Positions 22,681 to 33,639 of a stretch of DNA of 64,000 nt are shown here, in pieces. The DNA lies in the NCBI RefSeq assembly GCF_014805625.2, contig NW_023998454.1:3149645-3213644 (forward strand), read 5' to 3'. The notes beneath the pieces are model-generated. The model was not told the DNA's origin, did no database searches, and was given only the letters and a program-made list of their open reading frames with translations. Each line of letters begins with the position of its first letter. Position 1 is the stretch's first letter. This stretch comes from Glossina fuscipes. Its lineage: Eukaryota; Arthropoda; Insecta; Diptera; Glossinidae. A program made the position numbers and the translations under genes.

Positions 22681-23401
22681 TTTAATAAGCTGATTTAATA
22701 AATACATTTCAACTTTAAATTAAACGGTTTTTATTGCTTGTTTCTCATTTCTTACAAAATAATGGATGGCAAAACCGAAATTGCAAATCACGTAATATAT
22801 AGGGATGACGTAGATTAATGTAAGATAAACGTAAATTGCATGAATAACTTTAAAATTTTAAAGAAGCGATCATCATTTGTTCGTTCCTTCTATTTTATTT
22901 GTTTGTCCGCGTGCAAAAACACATGATTTGTCAAACGCCATAAAGTTTGTAAAAAGTTAGCAAAGTTGGAGTTCCATGAAATAGGAATAACGCCTCATTG
23001 TGTTTTCCCCCAAAGAAGGTAGGTGGTCGTTGCCGTACTTTTCATATTTTCTTGGTTTTTGTTATGAATTTCGGCCACTCTGGTCTATGCATCGAAATGG
23101 GAAAGAGATAATTGAAAATTACTGGATTGTAGAAAGAGAAATAAATTTTTCTCTAAAGGGCAATAGGAAGCATTTGAAAAGTATTGGGTTTGCTATAAAT
23201 GAAAATTATTTTGTGCAAATATATCTGCTAACTGAGAATACACCAAGCTGCAAGTGAATTAGACATCGAGAAGACGGTGGTGGCAAGAGAAGCAAAGATT
23301 GGAAAGATTTGCCATTTTCGTTTGATTTGCAATTTTAAAACGATATAGGCTCTAGGAGCGTCAAATAAATTTTGGATTTCCTACTTCAATATATATTACC
23401 A
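22681..23401. other. Intergenic / Tsp86D upstream region
   Basis: No recognised gene. An open frame at 23000-23257 starts with GTG and lacks features of a conserved protein. It lies where the Tsp86D promoter and 5'UTR are expected. Confidence 0.45.
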
Positions 23402-24352
23402 ATGAGCAATTATCGTCATCACAGCGGTGGTGGATATTGCGGCATAGAAATACGCGACATGCATCCTAGAATATCTCAGAATTTCACATACGTTAGTTCA
23501 TGTGTTAAATATATGATATTCATGTTGAATTTCATTTTCTGGCTGTTCGGTGGCCTACTGTTGGGTATCGGCCTTTATGCTTTCATGGACAAATGGGAAT
23601 CCACTGGTTGGGTACGTTTAGAGACCGTGTACGATGTAATCTTGAATATATCTCTAGTCATGATGATTGCGGGCATTGTCATATTTGTGGTCAGTTTTGC
23701 TGGCTGTTTAGGTGCGTTGCGCGAGAATACTTGCCTCTTAAAGTTTTATTCGATGTGCTTACTGCTGTTTTTTTTATTGGAAATGGCTATTGCCATAATG
23801 GGCTTTGTATTTCCCCAAAATATGAATTCATTCTTGGAAGACAAATTCACCGACAAGATCATACATTCGTATCGCGATGATCCCGACTTGCAGAATTTCA
23901 TTGATTTCGCCCAAAAAGAATTTAAATGCTGCGGCCTAAGTAATGTGGGCTATCAGGATTGGAGTATGTATTGAAAAGTAAAACTAAAATTAGTTAAAAT
24001 ATTTGGAAATATTTCATTAAATATAGGTAAAAACGAATACTTTAATTGCTCCTCACCGTCTGTGGAAAAATGTGGTGTGCCTTATAGCTGCTGCATAAAT
24101 GCTACTGACATTAGCTCCGGCTTAGTAAACATTATGTGCGGATATGGCGTGCAAGAGCATTCAGTCGCTGCCGCTAGCAAGCGAATATGGACAAGCGGTT
24201 GCATTGAAATTGTGCGCGTTTGGGCTGAACGTAATTTATATGCCATAGCAGGTATAGCGTTAGGTATTGCTCTCATCCAGTTGTTCGTCATTTATTTGGC
24301 CAAAACACTCGAAGGCCAGATAGAGCTGCAAAAATCCCGCTGGTCAGCGTGA
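23402..24352 (+). CDS. Tsp86D: Tetraspanin, Tsp86D orthologue
   Basis: Two exons (23402-23963, 24027-24352; 63-bp GT-AG intron splitting a Ser codon) give 295 residues. The protein has four membrane segments at about residues 36-61, 80-101, 114-136 and 255-280. The large loop carries CCG (176-178) and SCC (208-210) plus further Cys, the tetraspanin EC2 signature. The loop sequence (KNEYFNCSSPSVEKCGVPYS) is of the kind conserved in fly Tsp86D, which belongs to the C8 tetraspanin group. In Drosophila and vertebrates that group controls ADAM10 trafficking and Notch signalling. ATG 23402 was chosen because the in-frame upstream codons start only with TTG. The Tyr/His-rich N-terminus (MSNYRHHSGGGYCG) is intact. 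A likely polyadenylation signal is at 24742-24747. Confidence 0.95.
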
Positions 24353-24818
24353 AGGGGATGAAAGCATTAAATCTTAAATCTCCTTAACTTAGAATCTCGT
24401 CAATGTGAAATGTGTTTTAGTGGTTAGGTTTTCACCAATCTATTGGTATTTTTGATATGGGTATTTAAATCGTTAAGTAAGCAATGATTGGCATTAACCC
24501 TCGTACATTAAACCGTACAAAATTGCCAAAGAATTTGAGCATTTTTTGTTTTGTTGCACAAATTATATTTTAAATATGGTTTTTCAAGAGAGATTTTTTA
24601 GTCTTACGAATAGAAAGTTTAGGATACTCTTAGAAAATAACAATCGAAAATGATGTAAACATTTATTTTTCATGCATTTAACAATTAATTATACAGTATG
24701 TACGAACAGCATACGCAGCCAGTTATAATTAAATGTATTTCAATAAAATATATCTTCAAATAAACCTTTTCCATTTAATAATTGCTATTTAATCTATATT
24801 TAATTTTTCAGCTTCTTA

Positions 24819-25694
24819 TTACAACTTATTAATATACTTTGTTAGTAAATTTTTGGGATCGCTAGAAATCTGCGATGGTTGATTCAGTTCTTGCGTGAAC
24901 TCATTTAATAAATTTTTGCGACGGTTATTTAAAAATTCTGCACGATCTCGTCGTTTATCCCTATCACTAATATCCGTTATTAGCTGATTTATTCGTTTTC
25001 TTATTAATATGTCTAAATGGTGAACTACTGATTGATCGCTGGGGCTGTTTACAGCCATTCCTTCCAAAGGCTTTAAGGGCTTGGCAAAAGAATTTATTAA
25101 AAACGGCAAAACCAAGCAGTCGATTGCCTTCACTCGATAATCTTCCAATATCAAAGTGTTGCGTTCAAATGTGTGGCTATTTGGCTTGGGACATTCTAAT
25201 TTCTTATGCATTCCGTGTATAATTTCTGGTGGTACTCTGCTATTCGCTGGTCTACTCCTATTTCTGTCCAAGGCCTTGGAAAGGTCGCATTCAAAGTATA
25301 TTTGCACATAAGATAAGCTGTAACGTCGTGCCAGTTGGTAAAGTTTATAACGCATACTTCGAAAAAAATGATTATCATCGCAAATAATTACATAATTCTC
25401 ATTGTTATCAGTTAAGCTTAAAGATAGTTTCGAAAATCCCTTTAACGTTTTTCCAGCGTCTTCTTCAAATTTTAAAATTTGAATTACCGACTGTAATGTT
25501 TGAAGAATATTGTTTCGTTGCAGTTTATAATAAGTTTGCGTATGTACTGTTTCCGTATTAAAAGCAAAGAAATCATCGTAACAAAAGTGCAAGGTATTAA
25601 ACCCATTAAATTTTGCCGCAATCAAATGTTCACTGAAAGTGGTTTTACAGGTACCTGGCAAACCTATCAACACAGTTAAGCAAATACGCCGCAT
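24819..25694 (-). CDS. Pstk: O-phosphoseryl-tRNA(Sec) kinase
   Basis: Single-exon gene of 291 residues. A P-loop kinase signature is at the N-terminus (GLPGTCKT, residues 11-18), followed by FCYDDFF at about residues 36-43. Later motifs include VIICDDNHFFRSMRYKLYQL and YFECDLSKALDRNRSR, which match the lid/tRNA-contact region of L-seryl-tRNA(Sec) kinases. The enzyme phosphorylates Ser-tRNA(Sec), the step before SepSecS converts it to Sec-tRNA. An intact frame suggests the selenocysteine route is kept in this fly. The start is ATG 25694. The gene lies 100 bp downstream of the Tim9b stop on the same strand. The 3' end faces Tsp86D tail to tail, about 470 bp away. Confidence 0.88.
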   Translation of the reverse strand: MRRICLTVLIGLPGTCKTTFSEHLIAAKFNGFNTLHFCYDDFFAFNTETVHTQTYYKLQRNNILQTLQSVIQILKFEEDAGKTLKGFSKLSLSLTDNNENYVIICDDNHFFRSMRYKLYQLARRYSLSYVQIYFECDLSKALDRNRSRPANSRVPPEIIHGMHKKLECPKPNSHTFERNTLILEDYRVKAIDCLVLPFLINSFAKPLKPLEGMAVNSPSDQSVVHHLDILIRKRINQLITDISDRDKRRDRAEFLNNRRKNLLNEFTQELNQPSQISSDPKNLLTKYINKL

Positions 25695-25794
25695 GTTATT
25701 ATCTGGATCTTACAGAACTAGCTGAACAGTTTAATTATATACGTGTATATATATATATATATATATATATATTTGAACTAAAAAATGTATATTT

Positions 25795-26278
25795 CTATGC
25801 TTGCAAATTTTCTGTTATCTTTTGATCCGTGCTTAAAGGTGCTGAGATTTGAGTTGTGCTAATAGGTAATTGTAGCGATTGCTGATCTAGTAACTTTTGT
25901 TGCTCTTCCAGTTCCTTTAGACGTTTTTGATTTAATTGTGTTTGCACTTCCACATAAACCTTCATCATTGCTTGATTGAAGCGTGCAAATTTATTGACGC
26001 AATGATTGACGCAAATGTTCTATAATAAATGACAACATTATTTTATATATTATTATTCACAAACCCCTGAATGGTTTAGTGTACAAAATACCTCTGTATT
26101 ACTTAACACACGACCATTGAAATTGTCCACGCATCGATCAAAACAGAGCTCTGTGATTCTATTGTATAATGTCAAGAAATCTTTCAACTTTGATTTTAAG
26201 GGCAAAAAATAAATTTAGTATTTAGGCTTCAATTATAACAGTAAAGAGTCAACCCACATTTCTTAAATTCGGATCCAT
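25795..26278 (-). CDS. Tim9b: Small mitochondrial Tim chaperone, Tim9b/Tim10B type
   Basis: Three exons on the minus strand (26278-26258, 26187-26092, 26019-25795) join in phase 0 to give 113 residues. It starts MDPNLRN, then LKDFLTLYNRITELCFDRCV. The twin CX3C motifs are CFDRC and CVNIC/CVNHC around the second intron. KFARFNQAMMKVYVEVQTQL follows, with a Gln/Leu-rich charged tail. This is the tiny-Tim fold of the intermembrane space, which escorts hydrophobic carriers to the inner membrane. The N-terminus and post-motif helix resemble Drosophila Tim9b. The frames are too short to stand out, so this gene is easily missed. The first donor is GTGGGT, a weaker but valid GT site. No AATAAA is seen on this strand between its stop and the Pstk start. 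Confidence 0.92.
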
Positions 26279-27059
26279 TATTTAATTTTGAATTTTTGTA
26301 ATATAAATAACAAAACTAATTTTGCATGCTTTCCATATTAGTAATGTTGCCAGAGGTAAAATATAGAAATATTTTAACATGTATTCTCTAAGTTACAGAG
26401 ATCTCCAAATAGGCGTTTATTACATATGCTACGGGTGGAAGATTGCAAACATGCCTCAGTTGTTATGGGTTAATAGAGCATGCCGAAAAATTCAACACTT
26501 TAAAGAAATTTCTTTCATGAATATGTCCTATGTCAAGTGAGCCATTGCTTTCTCATAGACTTTTCATTTTATTAGTGTTATTAGTGTGGCTTCCGAACGC
26601 TAATACATAAGAGGCTGAGAACGGTTCTGCAATAAAAGGCTCCGTGTGTAGTTTTTGGTATTGATTTTGCTATTGATCGTCGGGGAAAGCACACTAGACA
26701 AACTTTCTTGAACCTGAGAAGGCGTTTTTATGGCAAAAAAATAAAAAAAGTTTGTCTTTTTTTTTTTGGTATGTTGAACAGAGATGGACTAAGCCAATAG
26801 ATTTGTGGCTTATATGTCCAAATAATAAACTGTTGTAATTTTTAGTCACGATTATGTATAAAACGTAACAAAAAAATAAAAGCGGCCGTAATAGCGCGGA
26901 GTGAGCGTGTTAAATGTAATTGTGTGTGTGTGTGTGTGTGTGTGTAATTGTGCTTGTTGAGTGCTTGAAAGTTAAACAGTGTTGCAAACTTTGGCTGAAA
27001 ACGAAAAGCAATGCTATGGTAATAGGAGATTATTAAACGCAAAAACGAAAGAAAAAAAA
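26279..27059. other. Intergenic with a (TG)n microsatellite
   Basis: No gene is recognised. A (TG)n run lies at about 26921-26944. A 46-base block at 26711-26757 (AACCTGAGAAGGCG core) is repeated at 27905-27950. Confidence 0.5.
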
Positions 27060-27360
27060 GAAAGAAGAGGAAAAAAAAAAAATTCTAAAAGGATAAATTA
27101 GCTTTTCTAATAAAGCAAGTTAGTTCCCCGAGATGACGTACATGTTTTGCTGCAAAGAGATCGAGGAGACAGCCATATAACTTGGAGAAGCTAAAGGAAT
27201 CTCTAATGCCATCAAGCCTGTGACATCTGAAGATTAGATGCTCAGCAGACTCAACAACATTGTAAACTTCACAAACATCGCATGGTATAGCGCGAATCAT
27301 TTTTAAATAAACTTTGTCATAAGTGTGACCACTCATGAGTGCAGAAATTTTCAAAACAGT
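27060..27360 (-). pseudogene. C-terminal fragment of a LINE (Cys-His motif)
   Basis: The minus-strand peptide reads MSGHTYDKVYLKMIRAIPCD, then VCEVYNVVESAEHLIFRCHRL. The order GH...C..C....E-AEHL-F-C is the post-polymerase Cys/His motif of I/R1/LOA-like non-LTR retrotransposons. It starts with GTG and has no upstream continuation, so only a fragment remains. Confidence 0.6.
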
Positions 27361-28402
27361 CTCTATTAGTAGTTATAAGATCAGACCCAGTCTCCATAGG
27401 GAGACGAGCTGATGTTGTTTTGGTTGTTGTCACAGGAAACACAAAAAGAAAAAATCACAAAGAAAAAACAAAAAATAATAATTGAATATGTGTATTGCTT
27501 CTTAATTTTTCTCTCACGAGAGATTCCTCCTCCTTCCCTCCTTTTCCTTCTTAAAATTGTTTTCTTTGGTTATTTTATTACTTTATTACACCTCTTTTCC
27601 TTTTTTCAAATATTTAAAATCTTTTTTTTTTTTTTTTTTTTTTTTTTCCCACTAACACCGTTAAACACAAAAATTATCCAGCTGCCGTTTGCGGAGATGA
27701 TGTGTTGTATCAAGTGTGAATGAAATGTGAATGCCACGAAACGTTAATAGCAACGGGTTGGAGTGTGCTGCGCTAGCTAGCTGTGTTATATGCTCTAGCC
27801 GTTTCAATGGATTTTCCTTTTGTAGATCGACTGTTAAACGGCTTTGGGAAGTCAGTTTTGTAAGCAAAATGAACAAAATATATTCAACAAATTTTAACAT
27901 TCTCTGAACCTGAGAAGGCGTTTTTATGGCAAAAAAATAAAAAAGTTTGTCATGTGAACATATCTATAGTAAATGTTTTAATGTTAAATGCCATTTCTCG
28001 AAATACTATTTTTAAAAACAAACGACAAACAACATGTGTCCATTAAATTAAATTTTTTTATTCCAATTTTTGAAAGCATCTTTGAAATGACTTTCTCGAG
28101 TGAAACAAACAGTGCATAAAAAGTTGAAAGTTTTCGCATAAGCTGAGTATTCATTACAATAAGATTACAGATAAAGTTTATAATACAGTTGCTAAACTAG
28201 CAACGATAGTTATTATGAATTGTCCAAAAAGCCACAAGCAATTTGTTTTTTCTTTCCCAGACTCCTACTAGCGTACAACGCATTAAGCATTTCTGCAAGA
28301 TAGTGTAAATGTGTCGCGTCATATTCCCTTTTAGTAATCGAAATGGATTTTGTGGAGTCTGTGTTTCACAATATCTACATAAATTTAGTTTATCTTTAGA
28401 AG
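27361..28402. other. Intergenic, low complexity
   Basis: Contains a T run (about 27619-27647) and the second copy of the 46-base AACCTGAGAAGGCG block (27905-27950). No credible gene. Confidence 0.5.
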
Positions 28403-28414
28403 ATAAAGATTGTT

Positions 28415-28592
28415 ATCCGCCTGAGTAGCCGAAGGGGAGGAATCTCGACTAGCAAGTCAATGGTCGTGGGTTCGAATCTCAAGTTCGGTAGAGTTTTTAA
28501 TAAAAAGCCGATAGTCTTAGATGCTAGTGCTTTTAAGAGTTTTAGTCTTAGAATTTATTTCTCTGGCGAAATTAATAATAATAATAATAATA
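28415..28592 (+). mobile_element. tRNA-derived SINE, copy 1
   Basis: The 178-bp element has an A-box-like CTGAGTAGCCGAAGGGG and a B box GTGGGTTCGAATC, followed by a tRNA-unrelated body (GCCGATAG..CTTAGATGC..TTAGTCTTAGAATTTATT) and a (AAT)n tail. It is flanked by a perfect 12-bp duplication, ATAAAGATTGTT, at 28403-28414 and 28593-28604. The head resembles tRNA-Ser/Leu type A boxes. A second copy is at 49057-49240. Confidence 0.88.
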
Positions 28593-29285
28593 ATAAAGAT
28601 TGTTTTCGAACGATTATTGTTTGCAGTATGCAGTCCAAATAAACATAAAGCAATTCTGTCCATCATTATTGATTTGAGTTTCTTATATCACATAAATTAA
28701 CTAAAAAGAAGGAGATATTTCTTCTTTGCTTTGCACATTGTGCAGCCTTGGTTATTGCCGTTACAAGTAGCATAAAATATTATTCAGCTTTGACTGACGC
28801 AACTTAATGAAACTCGCTCTCTCAAATTCGCAGCTGATTTTTGGGTCGACAAATACTCAACTTTGAGCCTCAACAATGGTGACTTTAGACACAACCAAGT
28901 GGTAGCTGCTAGACCACCCTATGGACATAGATAATTTCGTCTCCTACTTCCAACGAGAAATCGCAGTACTTTGAAATTCAATTGTTGCTTATTAGATTCT
29001 ATCAGCACAGGTTATATAATATCACGCTTCCCTTTTTATTCTGACGCAATTTACTTCAAGTATCGAAGAAAGAGTTAAAATAATCCGAATTCTCAAAATT
29101 CTCCTCAGCAATATGTTCTATTCTGTTTGCATTTTCGTTGTCCATATCGTGCTGCAAGTCGAAGTTAAAGATAAGATATGTTAATTTAATAATAATTTGG
29201 TGATAATAACTTAGAGCAAAATATTATAATCCATTTTCACTGATTGGCGATCCTAAAATAGGTTAATTACAAGAACATTATATTG

Positions 29286-29310
29286 CTCGTCTCTCTCTCT
29301 CTCTCTCTCC
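29286..29310. repeat. (CT)n microsatellite
   Basis: A CTCTCT run of about nine units inside non-coding DNA. The surrounding 28.6-29.5 kb has no recognised gene. Confidence 0.8.
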
Positions 29311-29517
29311 AGTTGTCGCCTAATGTGCTTAGAGTTTTTTAATTGGTTGTACCTGCTTTTTCCAATCAAGACAGCATAGCTAAAGCATCAATCATTATCG
29401 AAACAAAATCTCGACCCTAAAGGTTCAGTTTAAAAATTTGCTTCTATTGGTTACTTTGGATTTTATTCTTGCGTTAGGTATTTCCAAATAGGTTGCTTTT
29501 TTTGTAAAGGGTTCACA

Positions 29518-29780
29518 TTTACAACTGTTTAAGACTGTTTAAGACTGTTTAATGACATTTTATATAGTTTCGATCTTTAGGACTGTTTAAGACTGTTTAA
29601 TGACATTTTATATAGTTTCGATCNNNNNNNNNNTTAGGACTGTTTAAGACTGTTTAATGACATTTTATATAGTTTCGATCGGGAATTTCGCTATTTTAAC
29701 AAAGTGTTTACAACTGTTTACGACTGTTTAAGACTGTTTAAGACTGTTTAATGACATTTTATACACTTTCGATCCGGAAT
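29518..29780 (+). repeat. Dispersed GTTTAA-motif repeat, copy 2 (48-bp tandem, with gap)
   Basis: The 48-bp unit contains two GACTGTTTAA steps and then TGACATTTTATATAG-TTTCGATC. It occurs about three times to 29690 and again, modified, at 29703-29775. Ten Ns (29624-29633) interrupt the array. CGCTATTTTAACAAAGTGTTTA at 29689-29712 matches the minus-strand copy at 745-905. Confidence 0.85.
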
Positions 29781-29786
29781 GTGTAA

Positions 29787-30345
29787 GTGAACATGGTGGT
29801 GTAAACTAGCCGTCAACATCAAAACCTTATTAAACATAATTAAAAAACACTGCTAAACACTTTTATGGTTGACGCTGTATTAGTTTATATGAAATGTTAT
29901 TTGCCATTGCTTTTTTAGACTCTGCGTTTTTTTTTTTTTGTAGATAAAGCTAAGTATGAATGCATGTATGTGTGACATAGAATGGAGAATGTGTAATAGA
30001 TGCGCAAATATATCAAATGTTGTTCTTGCGCGCAGGTTGTGTGGAAAAGAAATGGAAATTAACGGTCAAAGAACACAGCCGCACTACACCATAATCTGAC
30101 ATCACTCATCTTTTCAAAAATAAGAACAATATTTTCTGCTTATTACTCATAAGATAAACAAGAACAAATGTTGAAAATTATTCTGTACATTCCTTACATG
30201 AAAACATGCGTTCAAAATGCTTTAATTGTAAAATAAATATAGTGAACACCACCTGACCTGATGGATTCATTTATTCGTAATAATACCAGCGACATGGTTA
30301 TCAAATAAAAGGACGTGTAAAAGGCGACAAGTTAAATGTGTTATA
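29787..30345 (+). repeat. Dispersed repeat pair, member 1
   Basis: Left block GTAAGTGAACATGGTGGTGT and right block GTGAACACCACCTGACC..GATGGATT, followed by ATAATACCAGCGA.ATGG and GGCGACAAGTTAA, recur in the same order at 33028-33965. The left and right blocks contain partly complementary GGTGGTGT / ACACCACC motifs, as in a small inverted-repeat element. The interior differs between members. Confidence 0.5.
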
Positions 30346-31625
30346 TATGGAAATAGCTAATGATATTACCGAAGAGTTTTTACTTGTTTTAAGTTACTTA
30401 AGTTACTCCTTACAATTATAGGAGCCTCATTTGGATAAAGTGATCATTCCGATATTCACGTGTTGGAATTTGTAGCTGGATAGCAACTCCTTATTATAAA
30501 TCCTCCGTCGGTGATTTTTTCGCATGTATCATTCGTTACGCAACGGAATAGAATATTAGCGTGTCGGGCACAAATCATATCGATGTCAAAATAATGGGCT
30601 CGTAAATCGATAACGTTGGAACCATTAATATCAATACATTTGCCGTCCATATTTTTTCACGTATTATATGCCATATTCCAATACCATTTCTATTTGACAT
30701 GCTTGAAATCGTTCCGCGGTATAAAAGATAGCCTTTCTTTTTGAAATGTCCTGCGTATAGGACATAGCATACGCTGTTATGTATTCACAAAAGTTGTATG
30801 AATTTTAATAAATGTTTTTTAACAATTTCTCTATTCTTGTGTATTTTGATATGTCATACATTTATAATACAAATGTATTGTATTGTACTTTGAATGCGAA
30901 AGCTGAGTACGCATTTGTATATGCATCTTGAACCAACGTAAGCACAAAAGCATATAGGAATATATGAAGTAACCATGTATGTGTATACAGTTAAAATTGT
31001 ATGTTTAAATAAAGTTTTTATATTTTTCGAGCAATAGAACATGGGTATACTAAATCGCATTTGTGTTTTATTTAATAATTACTTCCACATGAGTGGTTCT
31101 AAAGGGAACTTTGATGTGATGCCATTTAATTGACTTGAACAGTTCTAAGAAAAGTTTGGAAATACCGGTCTCATAAAAACCGCGAAATTACTGTGGCTGT
31201 AGTAGACCGAAGAGACAAATCGATTTGCAGATCTATTATTGGCAATTCAAAAAATTCTCTATTCATAAAAAAAAAACGAAATGATTAGTGAAGTAAACAT
31301 ACGGACAAGAGCTATATTAAATATTATTTTCAAAAACTAGGTGAAATAGATCATTTTCTCGTTTATTTATTGAATTGTTATCTACTTACCTACATATCTT
31401 GCGTTATTAGTGTAATTAAATTATTTGCTAGGAGATTGCCGCTATAACCACTAACCGACTTGTGAACTGCTCGACTTTTAACTTAACATTAAATAATTAC
31501 ATGGATATTAAATTCATGACATCCTTTTCTTAAAATTATGACATTAAGTAGAAAAGCGAGCAGAAGGCACTAAACTATGAACATAAATTATTATGTTTTT
31601 TATGTTTTTCAGACTACCTCAACAG
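30346..31625. other. Intergenic, no gene seen
   Basis: Short frames (30456-30650 minus, 30854-31060 minus) have no motifs or splice context. The DNA is AT-rich and otherwise featureless. Confidence 0.45.
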
Positions 31626-32220
31626 TAACCTGCGGCGCTCACAGGATACGCAATTCCTCGCTACATAGCCGAAGAGGAAGATGACATTTGCGAAGAGGTG
31701 AGCTATCCACTGGTTGCAAAGGATCTTCACCGGCAAATACCTGGATCCGGCCTTTCCTAAAGTAGAGGCGCACGAGGCGTTCCACCGAGTTTACGACATA
31801 TTCAACGCGGCGATGACGCAACATATAAAATAAAGCTCTATTAACAAGCAATTGAATTGTTGTGAAATTGTTGTAGTTGTCTGTCAGGTTTTGGTTTAAT
31901 AATTTTCCTAGTTTTGGGGTAGTCGAAGATGTCGTGTTGTGAGGTTTTACGTAAATAGCTGCGACATTCCAGCACGCGAAGGATTCGCTCCAAAACAAAC
32001 TGGATTGATTTTTAAACGAACTTACGAGACGCCATGAACATGTACACAAATAAAATTTCGAACGTGTTTCGATGCCTGCTCGTTTGTTAAGTTGTCTGTT
32101 TATTGGAAATAAAATGAAATCTCATTCACCAAAGACAGTGAACAAGCATCGAATTATGCCACATGCAACATATGGTGGAACTTGACATCGGCAAGCACGT
32201 GCAAGCAACTGTTATACCCG
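31626..32220 (+). pseudogene. Second, diverged copy of the unrecognised element
   Basis: Plus-strand peptides match the minus-strand element at 2.2-2.7 kb. AEEEDDICEEV corresponds to TEEEHNFCEEV. KVEAHEAFHRVYDIFNAAMT (about 31758-31815) corresponds to KIEVNEASAHAYESFYSAMD. HMVELDIGKHVQATVIP (about 32165-32215) corresponds to CLVEPGVGKRIQATVVA. About 320 bases of unrelated DNA (31831-32150) separate the last two blocks. Frameshifts show it is dead. The long antisense frame at 31639-32049 is a shadow. Confidence 0.55.
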
Positions 32221-32702
32221 CAAGATGGAGTATATTTAATTTGCTACAATGAGTGAAGAGCCACTCATTTAATTAAAATACGATTAATGTATACGGGGTT
32301 TATGAATGTAATTCAATCATAGGAATCAGCATATATGGTTCCAAACATATTTTCACTGTGTTGTCCAGGATTGGAAGAAATAAATAAAAAATTGATGGTT
32401 TGCGTTAAAGATCAGTGGGTTGTTAAGCTGCGGTACTTTCTTAAAAAAAAATGCTAGTAAAAGTTTTGCGATCATTTTGATCTCAAGTTATAACTGGTTC
32501 TTCCTTATCAACAATTAATATTTTTAAAGGTGAATCTAACGGCGTTGATCCCTATCTAATACAATCTCTCTTTAGTGAATACATCAATATGATTTAGTAA
32601 AGAATTCGTAAGGTAACTTTCGATGAAAAGTTTTTAAGTTGAAATTCTCTAAATTACTAATTTTTAGGATCGCAACTATAGCGTAGCCAGGTTATTACTT
32701 AC

Positions 32703-32903
32703 CTGTGCACGCATAGATGCATAAATTTTATTCATTTTGGGTGTTTCCTTAAAACGAATTTTTTTCTTTTTAGTAAATGGAAAAAAATTGTTTCGCTTAA
32801 AGTTTGATCCCCATGTCGTCAAAAAACTTTTCTGAATTATGCGCGTAGATAATTTTTGAGAAGGTAAAAGGAAGTTTACATCGATGTGTCCTACAAAGAC
32901 CAT
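32703..32903 (-). CDS. Possible first coding exon of an unidentified minus-strand gene
   Basis: From ATG 32903 (context AAAGCATGG), 67 codons run in phase 0 straight into a strong donor, CACAG|GTAAGTAA. The peptide is basic (SNFKRNNFFPFTKKKKIRFK), ends KMNKIYASMRAQ, and could be a mitochondrial or nucleolar N-terminus. No matching downstream exon was found in the next few hundred bases on this strand, and no family is recognised. Chance cannot be excluded. Confidence 0.3.
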
Positions 32904-33179
32904 GCTTTTCCCTCGCACCTAATTGTTTCACATGACTGTATTATATTTTTGCCCCAACTAAACTCAAACTAAACTTAGATAACATTATTCACACTGATTT
33001 TTGGTAGGGTGATTGCTTGTGATTATTGTGTAAGTGAACATGGTGGTGTAAATTAGCCGTCTCGTTAGGGGTTGAGGCAGATAAAAATGGTTTTATATGC
33101 AGAAGAACTCGATAATTTTCCCAAAAGTCATGGTGCACGGTGTCGGGGAGTTTGCCTGTCTCGCTTTTATTGAAACATG

Positions 33180-33390
33180 CCCAAAGCCAACTTCTATTTT
33201 CTATGTTTTCAGAGAAGATCGATTATTTCGAATTTCCAACTTTTTGCGACGTTGAATTTGTTGCCATTCGAACGAAAATGTGTAGCAAAGAGTTGTATGT
33301 AACTTATTCCTATATTCCCCGAAATGGGGATATTTCTACTTATAAGAAACATGCTGTCCTTATTTGTCGCCAAGAAAGCTAGACGTTTTA
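33180..33390 (+). pseudogene. LINE endonuclease fragment (Jockey-like)
   Basis: The open segment includes FCDVEFVAIRTKMCSKELYV and TYSYIPRNGDISTYKKH. These match the central strand and 'SYIPP.S....Y..H' motif of apurinic-type LINE endonucleases. It has the same orientation as the reverse transcriptase piece at 34040-34860, from which it is separated by about 600 bp of other repeats. Confidence 0.55.
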
Positions 33391-33639
33391 ATATGGTGTT
33401 TGGAGACTTTCCACTTACCACACAACATTTGGTGTTGCAATAAAAATTTCATGTTGTACGGACCCCTTTTCAACATCTAATGGCTCTATTGTGTTTTTCA
33501 ATGATTTATTTGATTGAAATCTTCTTCAGTACAACCATACTTCTAATTGTATGTTTGCCGCCATATTAGTTTTCATATACATATATACATATATATGCCT
33601 GTGTGGGCGTTGATATGTTATTGGCATAGTCTGTTGTTC

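Noticed and set aside
28415..28592. Functional tRNA gene
   Set aside because: It lacks a complete cloverleaf, and the body, (AAT)n tail and target duplication identify it as a SINE.
31639..32049. 136-codon minus-strand frame
   Set aside because: The plus strand here carries peptides homologous to the element at 2.2-2.7 kb. The minus frame is its shadow.
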